DNA from: Wenzhouxiangella sp. XN24
Lineage (GTDB): Bacteria; Pseudomonadota; Gammaproteobacteria; Steroidobacterales; XN24
Assembly (NCBI RefSeq): GCF_011064545.1
Contig: NZ_JAAMFG010000036.1
Location: 62,001 to 126,000 of the forward strand
Length of the DNA: 64,000 bases
Direction of reading: 5' to 3'
Shown: piece after piece, positions 9,588 to 20,379 of the stretch
Numbering within the stretch: the first letter of the stretch is position 1
How the letters are laid out: each line of letters starts with the position of its first letter
Notes under the pieces: model-generated
The model's input: only the letters and a program-made list of their open reading frames with translations
Told to the model about the DNA's origin: nothing
The model's database searches: none
Position numbers and translations under genes: made by a program

Positions 9588-10484
9588 TCAGGCGTTGTGA
9601 CGCGGCCGGAACATCTGCTGTGCGAGCAGTCCGGCGACGATGAGCCCGAGCCCGACCCAGGTCGACGGCAGGATCGTCTCTCCGACGAACGCGCGGATGA
9701 AAAACAACGACAGGAACGGCGACAGGAAGATCAGGTTGCCGATGCGCGAGGCGCTCTTCGTGAGCCGCAGCGCGCTGAGCCAGAGGGCGAACGCCAGCCC
9801 CATCTCGAACACGCCGACCCAGGCGGCGCCGACCAGCCCACGCCAGTCGGGCAGCGCCAGGCCGTCGGTCAAGGCGCAAACCAGTAACACGAAGGGCAGC
9901 CCGAGCCCGAAGTTGCAGAACAACGCCACCAGCGGATCACGCCTGTCGCGCGTACTGTAAACCCAGTAAAGCGCCCACAGCACCGTGCTGCCGAGCGCCA
10001 GGGCGACCCCGACCGGGTTGGCGAACTCGAGCGCGAACACCTCGCCGCGCGTCGCGATCACCCAGACCCCCGCGTAGGCCACGAGCCCCCCGAGGACGTC
10101 GGCGCGAGTCAGGCGATGCCCGAGCAGCGGCACGGCCAGGATCGCCAGCGTGAACGCCCAGGTGTAATTCAAAGGCTGCGCCTCCTGGGCCGGCAGGCGG
10201 TCGTAGGCCTCGAACAGCACGAGGTAGTAACAAAGCGGATTGATCAGCCCGAGCGCGAGCGAGCGCAGGTAGTCGCGCCGGCTGCCCCGCAGCACCTCTG
10301 CGAACCGGCCGGTCGCGACCAGCAAAACGCCGAGCGTAAGCAAAGAGACCAGGCTCGCCCAGGCGAGCAACTGCACGGGCGACAGGTACTGCAGCGAGAG
10401 CTTGAACGCCGTGGCGACGGTGGACCAGAGCAGCACCGCGCCGAGGCCGAAGAGCATCGCGCGCTGTTCGTTGCTGAGTGGCAT
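9588..10484 (-). CDS. EamA/DMT-family exporter
   Basis: A 298-residue inner-membrane protein with ten predicted transmembrane helices arranged as two EamA repeats (about 10-140 and 155-290). The drug/metabolite transporter superfamily exports amino acids, nucleosides or small metabolites by proton antiport. The start ALLWSTVATAFKLSLQYLSP resembles aromatic-amino-acid exporters of the YddG/RhaT-like group, but the substrate cannot be assigned. It lies downstream of katG on the same strand but is separated from it by a strong terminator, so it is likely an independent unit. Confidence 0.88.
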   Translation of the reverse strand: MPLSNEQRAMLFGLGAVLLWSTVATAFKLSLQYLSPVQLLAWASLVSLLTLGVLLVATGRFAEVLRGSRRDYLRSLALGLINPLCYYLVLFEAYDRLPAQEAQPLNYTWAFTLAILAVPLLGHRLTRADVLGGLVAYAGVWVIATRGEVFALEFANPVGVALALGSTVLWALYWVYSTRDRRDPLVALFCNFGLGLPFVLLVCALTDGLALPDWRGLVGAAWVGVFEMGLAFALWLSALRLTKSASRIGNLIFLSPFLSLFFIRAFVGETILPSTWVGLGLIVAGLLAQQMFRPRHNA

Positions 10485-10535
10485 GCGTTACACCGCTGCG
10501 GAGAATCGCGGCAGTCTATCAGGCGCCCGTCGTCC

Positions 10536-10569
10536 AAAAAAAAGACGGCGGCGCCGGAGCGCCGCCGTC
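10536..10569 (-). terminator. Rho-independent terminator of katG
   Basis: On the minus strand a perfect 11-bp GC stem (GACGGCGGCGC with its complement, 4-nt loop) is followed by eight consecutive T. It begins 30 bases after the katG stop codon. This is a canonical intrinsic terminator and separates katG from the EamA exporter gene downstream. Confidence 0.92.
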
Positions 10570-10598
10570 CCTGTTCATTGATGCAACAGGAAGCCGTG

Positions 10599-12860
<2,262 letters not shown>

Positions 12861-13046
12861 CTATATCTATTGCGAATACCCTTGTGATTGATATTTACTA
12901 TGGCCCTGATAGGCAAACCCTATGGAGAGGGACTGCTCGTTGACGGTGGGTTCTTTTGGCGGCGCCGTCATGCTCCGGGCGTGCAAGGTGGATACACTGC
13001 GCCATGGCGCCGCAGCCGACCGGACCCCATAAGCGAGTGCAACGAG

Positions 13047-13343
13047 ATGAACACTACGGGTGAGGGAAACTACTTCTCCCGCCGCTGGAACGGCCGGGTG
13101 CCGGTAGCGCAACTACTCTGGCGGGATATCCTCGGCGTCGGCACCCTGATCAACCTGGTGGCGACCATGTTCGCGCTTGCATCAATCACCCAGGGCGCGT
13201 CCTCCGGTCTCTCCGCCGCGCTGCATTTCGCACCGCTGCCGTACAACCTGTTCCTGGTCGGCGCCCTCTGGCGCACACCGGGGCGCAGCGAGTTTGCGGT
13301 GGGGGTGGCGATCGTCTGGCTGGTCCTGATGACCCTCGTGTGA
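13047..13343 (+). CDS. Small membrane protein, unknown
   Basis: A 98-residue protein with a short basic N-terminal tail and three hydrophobic stretches (about 28-47, 55-70, 80-97), likely spanning the inner membrane two or three times. No family is recognised. ATG 13047 is favoured; an open frame reaches back to 12888 but that part looks non-coding. It is followed 47 bp later by the amphi-Trp gene on the same strand, and the two could be co-transcribed. Confidence 0.6.
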   Translation: MNTTGEGNYFSRRWNGRVPVAQLLWRDILGVGTLINLVATMFALASITQGASSGLSAALHFAPLPYNLFLVGALWRTPGRSEFAVGVAIVWLVLMTLV

Positions 13344-13390
13344 GGCTGCTCCTGACCTGATCGATAACTTGGCCTGATTGCGGAGGAAAT

Positions 13391-13615
13391 ATGACGACGA
13401 AACCGGAACGAGACGTGGAAAAAGGCTACCCGAAAGCCGATTTCGTAGCCAAATTGCGTCGCCTGGCGGATGCAATAGAGAACGGTGACCGTTTCGAGAT
13501 CCAGATCGACGGCGAACGCATCTATGTGCCGGTGCGCGCCGAGTTCACCATCGAACACGAACGCTCGGGCGACGAAGAGGAGATCGAGTTCCAGATCAAG
13601 TGGGTCAGCCAGTAG
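13391..13615 (+). CDS. Amphi-Trp domain protein
   Basis: A 74-residue protein matching the small amphi-Trp domain family, which has alternating charged and hydrophobic beta strands and ends in a conserved Lys-Trp (here IKWVS). Preceded by GGAGGAAAT, a strong ribosome-binding site. Members occur widely in bacteria and archaea with unknown function. Its last 11 bases overlap the 3' end of motB on the opposite strand. Confidence 0.8.
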   Translation: MTTKPERDVEKGYPKADFVAKLRRLADAIENGDRFEIQIDGERIYVPVRAEFTIEHERSGDEEEIEFQIKWVSQ

Positions 13616-14531
13616 GATCGCGTCTCTCGGCAGGTTCGCTCCCCTCGCCATCCAGCGCACCGTCGCGCTGGATGGCCTCCTCGGCTTCCTGGTTCATGAT
13701 CACTATCGATATGCGCCGGTTCACGGGGCTGTGAGGTTGCTCCCGGTCGAGAAGCACGGTCGACGCGAGGCCGACGACGCGCATCACCTTCTGAGGGTCC
13801 AGCCCGCCGCGCACCAGGGCCCTGCGCGCCGCATTGGCGCGATCATTGGAGAGTTCCCAGTTGCTGTAGCCGGCGTACCCGCCCGCGAACGGCGTAGCGT
13901 CGGTATGCCCGGAAATGCTGATCCGCTTGCCTGAATCCGCCAGCAGGTTGGAGACCTCGGTGAGCAGCAGTTGCGCTTCCGGCTTAAGTTCGGCACTCCC
14001 GCTGGCGAACATCGGGCGGTTTTCCTTGTCGACGATCTGCAATCGCAGCCCGTCGCTGGTGAGATCGAGCAACAGCTGGCCCTTGAACTTCAGCAGCGAG
14101 GGAATCATCTCCATCGCGGCCTCGATCTCGGCCTTCAGCCGCTCCAGCTCCTCGATTTCCCTGGCGCGCTCCAGCGCCTCCGCGGTGGACTCGCCCGGTG
14201 TGCCCCGCACGGCTTCCCCTTCCTCGAAGCGGAAATCTTCGCCCCCGGCCTGCAGCAGGGATGCCTGGTCCCCCACGCTTTGACCGCCGCTGGCCTGCAC
14301 CCGCAACGGATTCTCGAAGTAGTCCGAGATGCCGCGGCGTTTCGCGTCGTCGGTCATGGCCAGAAGCCACATCATGAGAAAAAACGCCATCATCGCGGTG
14401 ACGAAATCCGCGTAGGCGATCTTCCAGGCGCCGCCGTGGTGAGCGTGCCCGCGCACCTTCTTGATGCGCTTGATGATGATTACCGGCGCCGGCTCGTCCG
14501 GTATCCGGTCCATCTGGGGCGTGTCGTCCAT
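13605..14531 (-). CDS. motB: Flagellar motor protein MotB
   Basis: A 308-residue stator subunit. One transmembrane helix (about 40-60) carries the proton-binding Asp42 (YADFVTAMMAFFLMMWLL). A linker/plug follows, then an OmpA-like peptidoglycan-binding domain (about 175-290) with ISGHTDATPF and NWELSNDRANAARRAL. With MotA it forms the H+-driven torque unit anchored to the cell wall. The start lies 4 bases after the motA stop, indicating translational coupling. It overlaps the amphi-Trp gene tail to tail by 11 bp. Confidence 0.96.
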   Translation of the reverse strand: MDDTPQMDRIPDEPAPVIIIKRIKKVRGHAHHGGAWKIAYADFVTAMMAFFLMMWLLAMTDDAKRRGISDYFENPLRVQASGGQSVGDQASLLQAGGEDFRFEEGEAVRGTPGESTAEALERAREIEELERLKAEIEAAMEMIPSLLKFKGQLLLDLTSDGLRLQIVDKENRPMFASGSAELKPEAQLLLTEVSNLLADSGKRISISGHTDATPFAGGYAGYSNWELSNDRANAARRALVRGGLDPQKVMRVVGLASTVLLDREQPHSPVNRRISIVIMNQEAEEAIQRDGALDGEGSEPAERRDPTG

Positions 14532-14535
14532 CAGG

Positions 14536-15390
14536 CTACCGTGCCGCCCGGATGCTTTCCGACAGCTCCTGGAAGCTCGGCCGATCCGCGCTGAACAGGA
14601 CCTTGCGTCCGTGTTCGACCGCGACCGAGGGCGCTGCGTGATGGAGCGTCGCCAGCAGCGTCACCTTGATCGCTTCGAGCGCCTTCGCCTCATCCCTGAT
14701 CTTGTGTTCCAAGGCCGCGGGAATGGGCGCGATGATCGCATAGCCGAACAGGATGCCGACGAAGGCGCCGACCAATGCCGCGCCGATCATCGGACCCAGC
14801 TCTTCTGCCGGCAGGTGCAACGAACTCATGGTCAGCACGACGCCCATGACAGCCGCCACGATGCCGAAGGCGGGCATGGAATCGCCCAGCTTGTTCAACA
14901 AGCTCAGCGGCACCTCGGTCTCCTGGTGATGGGTGTCCAGTTCCTGGTCCATCAGCGTCTCGAGTTCGTTGGGATCCATCGAGCCGGTGATCATCATGCG
15001 CAGGTAGTCGCACAGGAACTCGATGACGTGGCGCTCGGCCAGCAGCGTCGGATATTTTTTGAACAGCGCGCTGTCCTCGGGCTTGTCCACCATGTCCTCG
15101 AGTGACATCAGGCCGTCCCGGCGCATCTTGTTCAGCAGCTCGTACAACAGGCACAGCAACTCGGTGTACAGCGCCTTCGTGTATTTCGGTCCCTTGAAGG
15201 CGCTCGGCAACAGCTTGATCACGGACTTGAGCGCACCGGGGCTGCAGGACGCCACGAACGCGCCGACGCCTGCGCCGACGATCATCAGCAGCTTGACGGG
15301 ATGAACCAGCACCGCGAGGTGGCCGCCGGAGACCATGAAGCCGCCGAACACGACGATGATCACTACCACCCAACCGATGATCAACAGCAT
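14536..15390 (-). CDS. motA: Flagellar motor protein MotA
   Basis: A 284-residue inner-membrane stator subunit with four predicted transmembrane helices. Helices 1-2 are near the N-terminus (LLIIGWVVVIIVVFGGFM and following), a long cytoplasmic loop comes next (about 60-160), and helices 3-4 begin at the conserved Pro of MPAFGIVAAVMGVVLTM. It has the usual length for the E. coli-type MotA. A good AGGAA site precedes the ATG. It sits between a small gene 15 bp upstream and motB. Confidence 0.96.
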   Translation of the reverse strand: MLLIIGWVVVIIVVFGGFMVSGGHLAVLVHPVKLLMIVGAGVGAFVASCSPGALKSVIKLLPSAFKGPKYTKALYTELLCLLYELLNKMRRDGLMSLEDMVDKPEDSALFKKYPTLLAERHVIEFLCDYLRMMITGSMDPNELETLMDQELDTHHQETEVPLSLLNKLGDSMPAFGIVAAVMGVVLTMSSLHLPAEELGPMIGAALVGAFVGILFGYAIIAPIPAALEHKIRDEAKALEAIKVTLLATLHHAAPSVAVEHGRKVLFSADRPSFQELSESIRAAR

Positions 15391-15405
15391 CGTTAGTTCC
15401 TGCCG

Positions 15406-15786
15406 CTAGTCCTGCTCTGGGCCCGCCGATGGCTCACCCATGTCGATATCTATGTAGCCCCGCTCGATGGCGCGCTCGAGTGCGGCGAATGCGTTCTTTG
15501 CTTCCGAGTAGGTGACGCGCAGCGCCGGCAACGCCTCGAACGCGGCCGCGGCCTCGGGCGAACCCGGTTCGAACTCGCTCAGCTCGATCGACTTGCGCAG
15601 GTACGCCGCTCGCCTGCAGGCGACCAGCCGGCCGAGGTCCATGAAATTCTGCCGGCTGAGCGCCGGGATCTCGTCATTGATGATCTGGCGGTTGGCGGTC
15701 CAGATATCCCGTGCCAGCTCTTCAAGAAAATGACGCTGACGGCGCAGCTGTCGCTGATCGTCTTTTTCGAACATGTCGTTGCCCAT
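15406..15786 (-). CDS. Small helical protein upstream of motAB
   Basis: A 126-residue, mostly charged and helical protein that I do not recognise. It has no signal peptide or membrane segment, and the C-terminal tail is acidic. It ends 15 bp before motA on the same strand and so is very likely the first gene of a motA-motB operon. A second in-frame ATG at 15774 is possible. A role in stator assembly or motility control is only an inference from position. Confidence 0.65.
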   Translation of the reverse strand: MGNDMFEKDDQRQLRRQRHFLEELARDIWTANRQIINDEIPALSRQNFMDLGRLVACRRAAYLRKSIELSEFEPGSPEAAAAFEALPALRVTYSEAKNAFAALERAIERGYIDIDMGEPSAGPEQD

Positions 15787-15894
15787 GGGAACCAGCCTGA
15801 AACCCGCTTCTTTACGGGATATCGGCCAGGGAGCCCGGGGCTTGAGCAGGGAGGCCGCATACGCAGATCGCAGTCGCGGCTACCGGGTTGAATG

Positions 15895-16284
15895 CTATAA
15901 GAGTGCAGCGACCAGCATCACCAGCGTGGCGACGAATCCCACCGCCCAGATCAACGACCGGAGCAGGAACACGCCGGACGCGTAGGCGGGCACATAAAGG
16001 ATGCGGGCGACCAGGTAGGTCCAGGCCGCCGCCTCGGTGGTCGCTGACGAGGCCTGGCCGAAAACCACCACCAGCACGGCGATCGTGAACAGGACCAGGG
16101 CTTCGAAATGGTTGTCCAGGGCCCGTTGCAGGCGGCCCGCCATGCCCTGGGCCTGTTTCTGCACATCCCGGTTTCCGCCGGTGTACGCGGGGCCGAGCTG
16201 CAGGTTGACGGGTACCGCCATCAGGACGTACTGGACGAACTGCAGCAATGCCGCATAGCCGAGAATCTTGAGTTCTACGGGCAT
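15895..16284 (-). CDS. MAPEG family membrane protein
   Basis: A 129-residue integral membrane protein with four predicted helices and the MAPEG pattern, including the conserved Asn/Glu/Arg-rich stretch between helices 1 and 2 (RLQRALDNHFEALVLF). Eukaryotic relatives are membrane glutathione transferases and leukotriene-pathway enzymes; bacterial members are mostly uncharacterised. The ATG has AGGGGA upstream. Confidence 0.88.
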   Translation of the reverse strand: MPVELKILGYAALLQFVQYVLMAVPVNLQLGPAYTGGNRDVQKQAQGMAGRLQRALDNHFEALVLFTIAVLVVVFGQASSATTEAAAWTYLVARILYVPAYASGVFLLRSLIWAVGFVATLVMLVAALL

Positions 16285-16488
16285 ATCAATTTCCCCTGGT
16301 CACCAACACTTGTGTGATGCACGACTCGACATGCTCGTGAATTTAACAGCATCGCCGGCGCCTAGGTAAAACCCGGGGCGGTACCGGCTACCCCCGGGGG
16401 ATATTATCTGCAGCAACGCTGGGTGTGTCGTTATTATCGAAGCAACGCGCCGCCAAAGGCATTCCACCGGGACAAGGGACTCACGCTG

Positions 16489-18888
16489 ATGGTCTGGACC
16501 CTGAGCAACAGGCTGCTTTTCGCCGCCATCTTCATCTCGGGCTTCTCGGCCCTCATCTACCAGTTGATCTGGGTCCGCCTGCTGGGCCTGGTCTTCGGCG
16601 TCAGCAGCTTCGCCGTCGCCACCGTGGTCGCCGTGTTCCTGCTGGGCCTCGGACTCGGCGGTTACGTGTTCGGGCGCTGGTCGGAACGCACCCGCGATCC
16701 GCTGCGGATCTACCTCTACGTGGAGCTTGGGATTGCTGCGACTTCGCTGCTCTCCTACCTGGTCATCGAGACGCTGCCCGTCTACCGCTACCTCTACGAA
16801 TACGCATACAACAACCTCGGATTCTACGGGCTTTCGATCGCGCGCCTGGCCCTGTCGTTGATCGTGCTGCTGCCGCCCGTCTTTCTCATCGGCGGCACCA
16901 TGCCGCTGATCGCAAAGTACTTCCTGCGCTCGCCCGAGAACCTCGGCTCCGGTTTCAGCAAGCTCTACTACGTCAACACGCTCGGCGCCTGCGCCGGCGT
17001 GCTTCTGACCGGCTTCTTCTTCGTGAAGTACTTCGGCGTCATCGCGACGCTGATGATCGCGATCGGGGGGAATATCCTCGTCGCGCTCATCGTCGCCACG
17101 AGCAAGACGAAGACCGCCCGGCCCGAGCCGGCGACCAAGGAGCATGCGCCCTATTCCTACATGCTGTTCTTCCTGTTTCTCACCGGCTTCATCACCCTGA
17201 GCTACGAGATGCTGTGGGTGCGCATCCTCTCCACCTACGGCCTGTCCACCTCCCAGGCCTTCGCCCTGATCCTCACGGGCTTCCTGCTGGGCTTCTCGGT
17301 CGGCTCGTGGATCGTGGCGCGCAAGGTGGACCAGCGACAGGACCTCGAGACGTGGTTCAGCGCCGTCTCCATCGTCACCGCGCTCAGCGGCGCGCTCGTG
17401 CTCGTGCTGTTCCGCCAGTTCGAGAGCATCACGGTCCTGCTCACAGACTGGATGCCGCTGAGTTACCTCTCGCTCAGCCTCGCGCTGGCGTTCGTCGTCT
17501 CGTTCATCCCGGCGGTCTTCATGGGCATCCTGTTCCCGCTGGGGGTCCGCATTTACGTGCACGACGTGGACCGGATCGGCGCCAAGGCAGGCAACACCTT
17601 CCTCTCCAACACGGTCGGCTGCGTGCTGGGCAGCCTGCTCACCGGCTTCGTGCTGATCCCGTTCTTCGGCATGTGGAACACCACGCTGATCCTCGTGAAC
17701 CTGAGCCTGCTGATCGCGGTCGTGCTGCTTGTCAGGGGCGCGGGCCGTGCTCCGCTGCAGTGGAGCGCACTCGTGGTCGTCGCGGTGGTCGCCAACCTGC
17801 TGGTGTTTTCCGACAGCAAGACCTTCCATGCCCAGCTGAAAGGACCCGACCTTCGGACCGCCGCGCAGGGCTTCGAAGTGATCTACTACGCGGAAGGCGT
17901 CTCCGGCACCGTCACGGCCATCGAGCGGGGCAACTACCGCGGGCTGTTCGTGGACGGCCAGAACGTGTCCGGCACGGATCCGGTGCTGCTCGCCGATTCG
18001 AAGATGCTGGCCCACATACCGCTGTTACTGGCCGAGGAACCGGAAGTCGCGCTGACCGTGGGCTACGGCACGGGCACCACCTCGGGGAGCATGCTGCTCC
18101 ACGGGGTGGAGGTCCACGCCGTCGAGATCGAGAAGAAGATCATGGAGGCCGCGCCGCTGTTCAGCGACGTCAACTACGACTCGTTCGCTGATCCAGATAT
18201 CAACATCGTGCTCGACGACGCGCGCAACTACATCGCCATGACGGACGAGGAATTCGACGTGATCGTCACGGACGTGACGAACCTGAAATACAAGCGCAAC
18301 CCGTATCTCTACACGCAGGAATACTTCGAACTCATGCGCGACGCGCTCACGGACGACGGCGTCGCCGCAGCATGGCTGCCGGTCGGCGGCTTGTCCTTCG
18401 ACGATCTGCGCACGCTGATCGCAACCTTCGACCGCGTCTTTCCGCACACGACGACCTGGTATTTCACCCAGTTCCCGACCCACTTCATCATTCTCGTGGG
18501 CACGCCGGAACCGGTGGTGGTGAACCTGGCCGAGCTCAAGCAAAAGATGACCCAGGTCGAGGGGGATCTGCGCAGCCTCGACGTCGACAATGTCTATGAG
18601 CTGGCCAGCATGCTGCTGTTGGGAGAGAACGACGTCGATGCGCTGGTCGCAAGGCAGCCGCTACACACCGACAACCGCCCAATCCTCGAGTACTCCGACA
18701 TGGACCTCTACATGGCCACGGACGTCGCGCCGAACCTGGGGAAACTCCTGGAGTTCCAGGAAGAGGACCTGCTCGAGTATTTCATCGGCACGGAAAGCCA
18801 ACTTGAGGTGCTGGAGGAGCACTTCGAGGAGTACACCGGGCATTACGAGAACTACGTGCGTATGTACGAGCGCCAGCTCCGGGAATAA
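16489..18888 (+). CDS. Membrane protein with spermidine-synthase-like domain
   Basis: A 799-residue fusion. About ten or more transmembrane helices fill residues 1-455 in two blocks separated near residue 210-220. A soluble C-terminal domain (about 470-740) has the Rossmann methyltransferase-type motifs of spermidine synthases: VGYGTGTTSGSML, HAVEIEKKIMEAA and VLDDARNYI followed by DVIVTDVTN. Such membrane-linked aminopropyltransferase-like proteins are widespread, but their substrates are generally unknown. ATG 16489 is chosen because the first helix starts there; an upstream in-frame ATG (16423) adds 22 basic residues. Convergent with mgtE. Confidence 0.85.
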   Translation: MVWTLSNRLLFAAIFISGFSALIYQLIWVRLLGLVFGVSSFAVATVVAVFLLGLGLGGYVFGRWSERTRDPLRIYLYVELGIAATSLLSYLVIETLPVYRYLYEYAYNNLGFYGLSIARLALSLIVLLPPVFLIGGTMPLIAKYFLRSPENLGSGFSKLYYVNTLGACAGVLLTGFFFVKYFGVIATLMIAIGGNILVALIVATSKTKTARPEPATKEHAPYSYMLFFLFLTGFITLSYEMLWVRILSTYGLSTSQAFALILTGFLLGFSVGSWIVARKVDQRQDLETWFSAVSIVTALSGALVLVLFRQFESITVLLTDWMPLSYLSLSLALAFVVSFIPAVFMGILFPLGVRIYVHDVDRIGAKAGNTFLSNTVGCVLGSLLTGFVLIPFFGMWNTTLILVNLSLLIAVVLLVRGAGRAPLQWSALVVVAVVANLLVFSDSKTFHAQLKGPDLRTAAQGFEVIYYAEGVSGTVTAIERGNYRGLFVDGQNVSGTDPVLLADSKMLAHIPLLLAEEPEVALTVGYGTGTTSGSMLLHGVEVHAVEIEKKIMEAAPLFSDVNYDSFADPDINIVLDDARNYIAMTDEEFDVIVTDVTNLKYKRNPYLYTQEYFELMRDALTDDGVAAAWLPVGGLSFDDLRTLIATFDRVFPHTTTWYFTQFPTHFIILVGTPEPVVVNLAELKQKMTQVEGDLRSLDVDNVYELASMLLLGENDVDALVARQPLHTDNRPILEYSDMDLYMATDVAPNLGKLLEFQEEDLLEYFIGTESQLEVLEEHFEEYTGHYENYVRMYERQLRE

Positions 18889-18913
18889 TCATCAGTCGCA
18901 ACAGCCATCGCCC

Positions 18914-18932
18914 GGCGGGCGGTTCGCCCGCC
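18914..18932. terminator. Shared hairpin between convergent genes
   Basis: A perfect 8-bp GC stem (GGCGGGCG and its complement) with a 3-nt loop fills the gap between the stop codons of the spermidine-synthase-like gene and mgtE and abuts the mgtE stop. No T-tract follows on either strand, so it is a probable but non-canonical bidirectional terminator. Confidence 0.5.
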
Positions 18933-20315
18933 TTACAACAGCACCAGTGAGGCGAGTCCCAGGAAGGCGAAAAAGCCCACCACGTCGGTGACCGTCGTGA
19001 CGAAGGGACCGGAGGCCAGTGCCGGGTCGACGCCCATCCTGTCGAGCGCCAGCGGCAGCACGATCCCGGCGAAGGCCGCAGCCGCAAGGGTCAGCATCAT
19101 TGCCACGGCGATGACCAGCGCGAGCATCGGCAGGCCGAACCAGAACCCGGCGACGAGCGACATGATGATGCCGAAGGCGCAGCCGTTCAGCACGCCCACG
19201 ACGACCTCGCGCCACAGCACCCGCCGGGCATTCTTCCCGGTGAGTTCGCGCGTGGCCAGGGCGCGCACCGCCACGGTCATGGACTGAGTCCCGGCGTTCC
19301 CGCCCATCGAGGCCACGATCGGCATCAGCACGGCCAGCGCCACCAGGGCGTCGATCTCGGCCTCGAACATCGAGATCACGAAGGAGGCGAAGATGGCGGT
19401 CAGCAGGTTGATGAACAGCCAGACGAAGCGCCCGCGCGTCGTGTCCCAGATCGGGTCGCTGAGCGAACTCTCCTCGCTCACGCCGGCCAGGCGCAGGATA
19501 TCTTCCTCGTGCTCCTCGTCGAGCACGTTCATGGCGTCATCGATGGTGATGACCCCGACGAGACGCTCCGCCTCGTCGACGACAGGCATCGAGATCAGGT
19601 GGTACTTGTTGAACAGGTGCGCGACCTCGGCCTCGTCCTCGGTCGCCTTGACCGTGCGAAAGCTCTCTTCCGCGATGTCCACCAGGGCGACGTCCCGCCG
19701 CGAAGCCAGCACCCGGCCGAGCGTCACGTAGCCGGTCGGCTTGCCTTCCGCGTCCACCAGGATGATGTGGTAGAACTGGTCGGGCAGCCACTCCGCGGAA
19801 CGCAGGTAGTCGATCATCTCGCCGACGTTGAAATCCTGCGGCGCCGTGACCGTCTCCCATTGCATGAGGCGGCCGGCCGAGCTTTCGGGCCATGCCATGG
19901 CGCTCTGCACGGCCGCGCGGTCTTTCTTCTCCAGCGAACGCAGGATGAAGTCCCGTTCGGGCTGCTCGAGATCCTCGAGGATGTCGACGAGATCGTCGGA
20001 GTCGAGCTCGCGCACCGCTTCGGCGAGCACCTCGGGCGGCAGGACCTCGATGACCTCTTCGCGGATCGACTCGTCGATCTCGGAGAGGATCTCGCCCTCG
20101 AACTCGGCGGCATAGAGCCGGAGGAACCTCGAGCGCTGGTCCGTGTCGACCTGTTCGAGCAGGTCGGCGATGTCCGCCGGGTGGACCGGCGCGAGCGCCT
20201 CTTTCAGCGCGACCGCATCCTCCGCCTCCAGGGCGGCGCGGATGACCTGCCACTGCTCAGGGGTGATTTCCTCGAGGACTTCGGCGACGTCCTCGGTTTG
20301 TTCCGTGGTCTGCAT
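18933..20315 (-). CDS. mgtE: Magnesium transporter MgtE
   Basis: A 460-residue Mg2+ channel/transporter. The acidic N-domain occupies about 15-140. A pair of CBS domains (about 145-270) includes YVTLGRVLASRRD and LVGVITIDDAMNV, and five transmembrane helices (about 295-460) contain the pore signature PIVASMGGNAGTQSMTV. MgtE senses cytosolic Mg2+ through the N and CBS domains, which gate the pore. Start 20315 has GGGAGA upstream; the frame continues upstream but is arginine-rich and not MgtE-like. I see no Mg2+ riboswitch in the 64 bp before it. Confidence 0.95.
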   Translation of the reverse strand: MQTTEQTEDVAEVLEEITPEQWQVIRAALEAEDAVALKEALAPVHPADIADLLEQVDTDQRSRFLRLYAAEFEGEILSEIDESIREEVIEVLPPEVLAEAVRELDSDDLVDILEDLEQPERDFILRSLEKKDRAAVQSAMAWPESSAGRLMQWETVTAPQDFNVGEMIDYLRSAEWLPDQFYHIILVDAEGKPTGYVTLGRVLASRRDVALVDIAEESFRTVKATEDEAEVAHLFNKYHLISMPVVDEAERLVGVITIDDAMNVLDEEHEEDILRLAGVSEESSLSDPIWDTTRGRFVWLFINLLTAIFASFVISMFEAEIDALVALAVLMPIVASMGGNAGTQSMTVAVRALATRELTGKNARRVLWREVVVGVLNGCAFGIIMSLVAGFWFGLPMLALVIAVAMMLTLAAAAFAGIVLPLALDRMGVDPALASGPFVTTVTDVVGFFAFLGLASLVLL

Positions 20316-20379
20316 CGGCTCTCGATCTCCCGGGCGTGGCCCCGCTATCTTACGCGGACGTGCCCGGCAGCGTGGAACT

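Noticed and set aside
16300-18015. 571-codon open frame on - strand
   Set aside because: Antisense to the spermidine-synthase-like gene; low-complexity Glu/Gln/Asp/His content.
20316-20379. Mg2+ riboswitch before mgtE
   Set aside because: Only 64 bp between genes and no recognisable structure.
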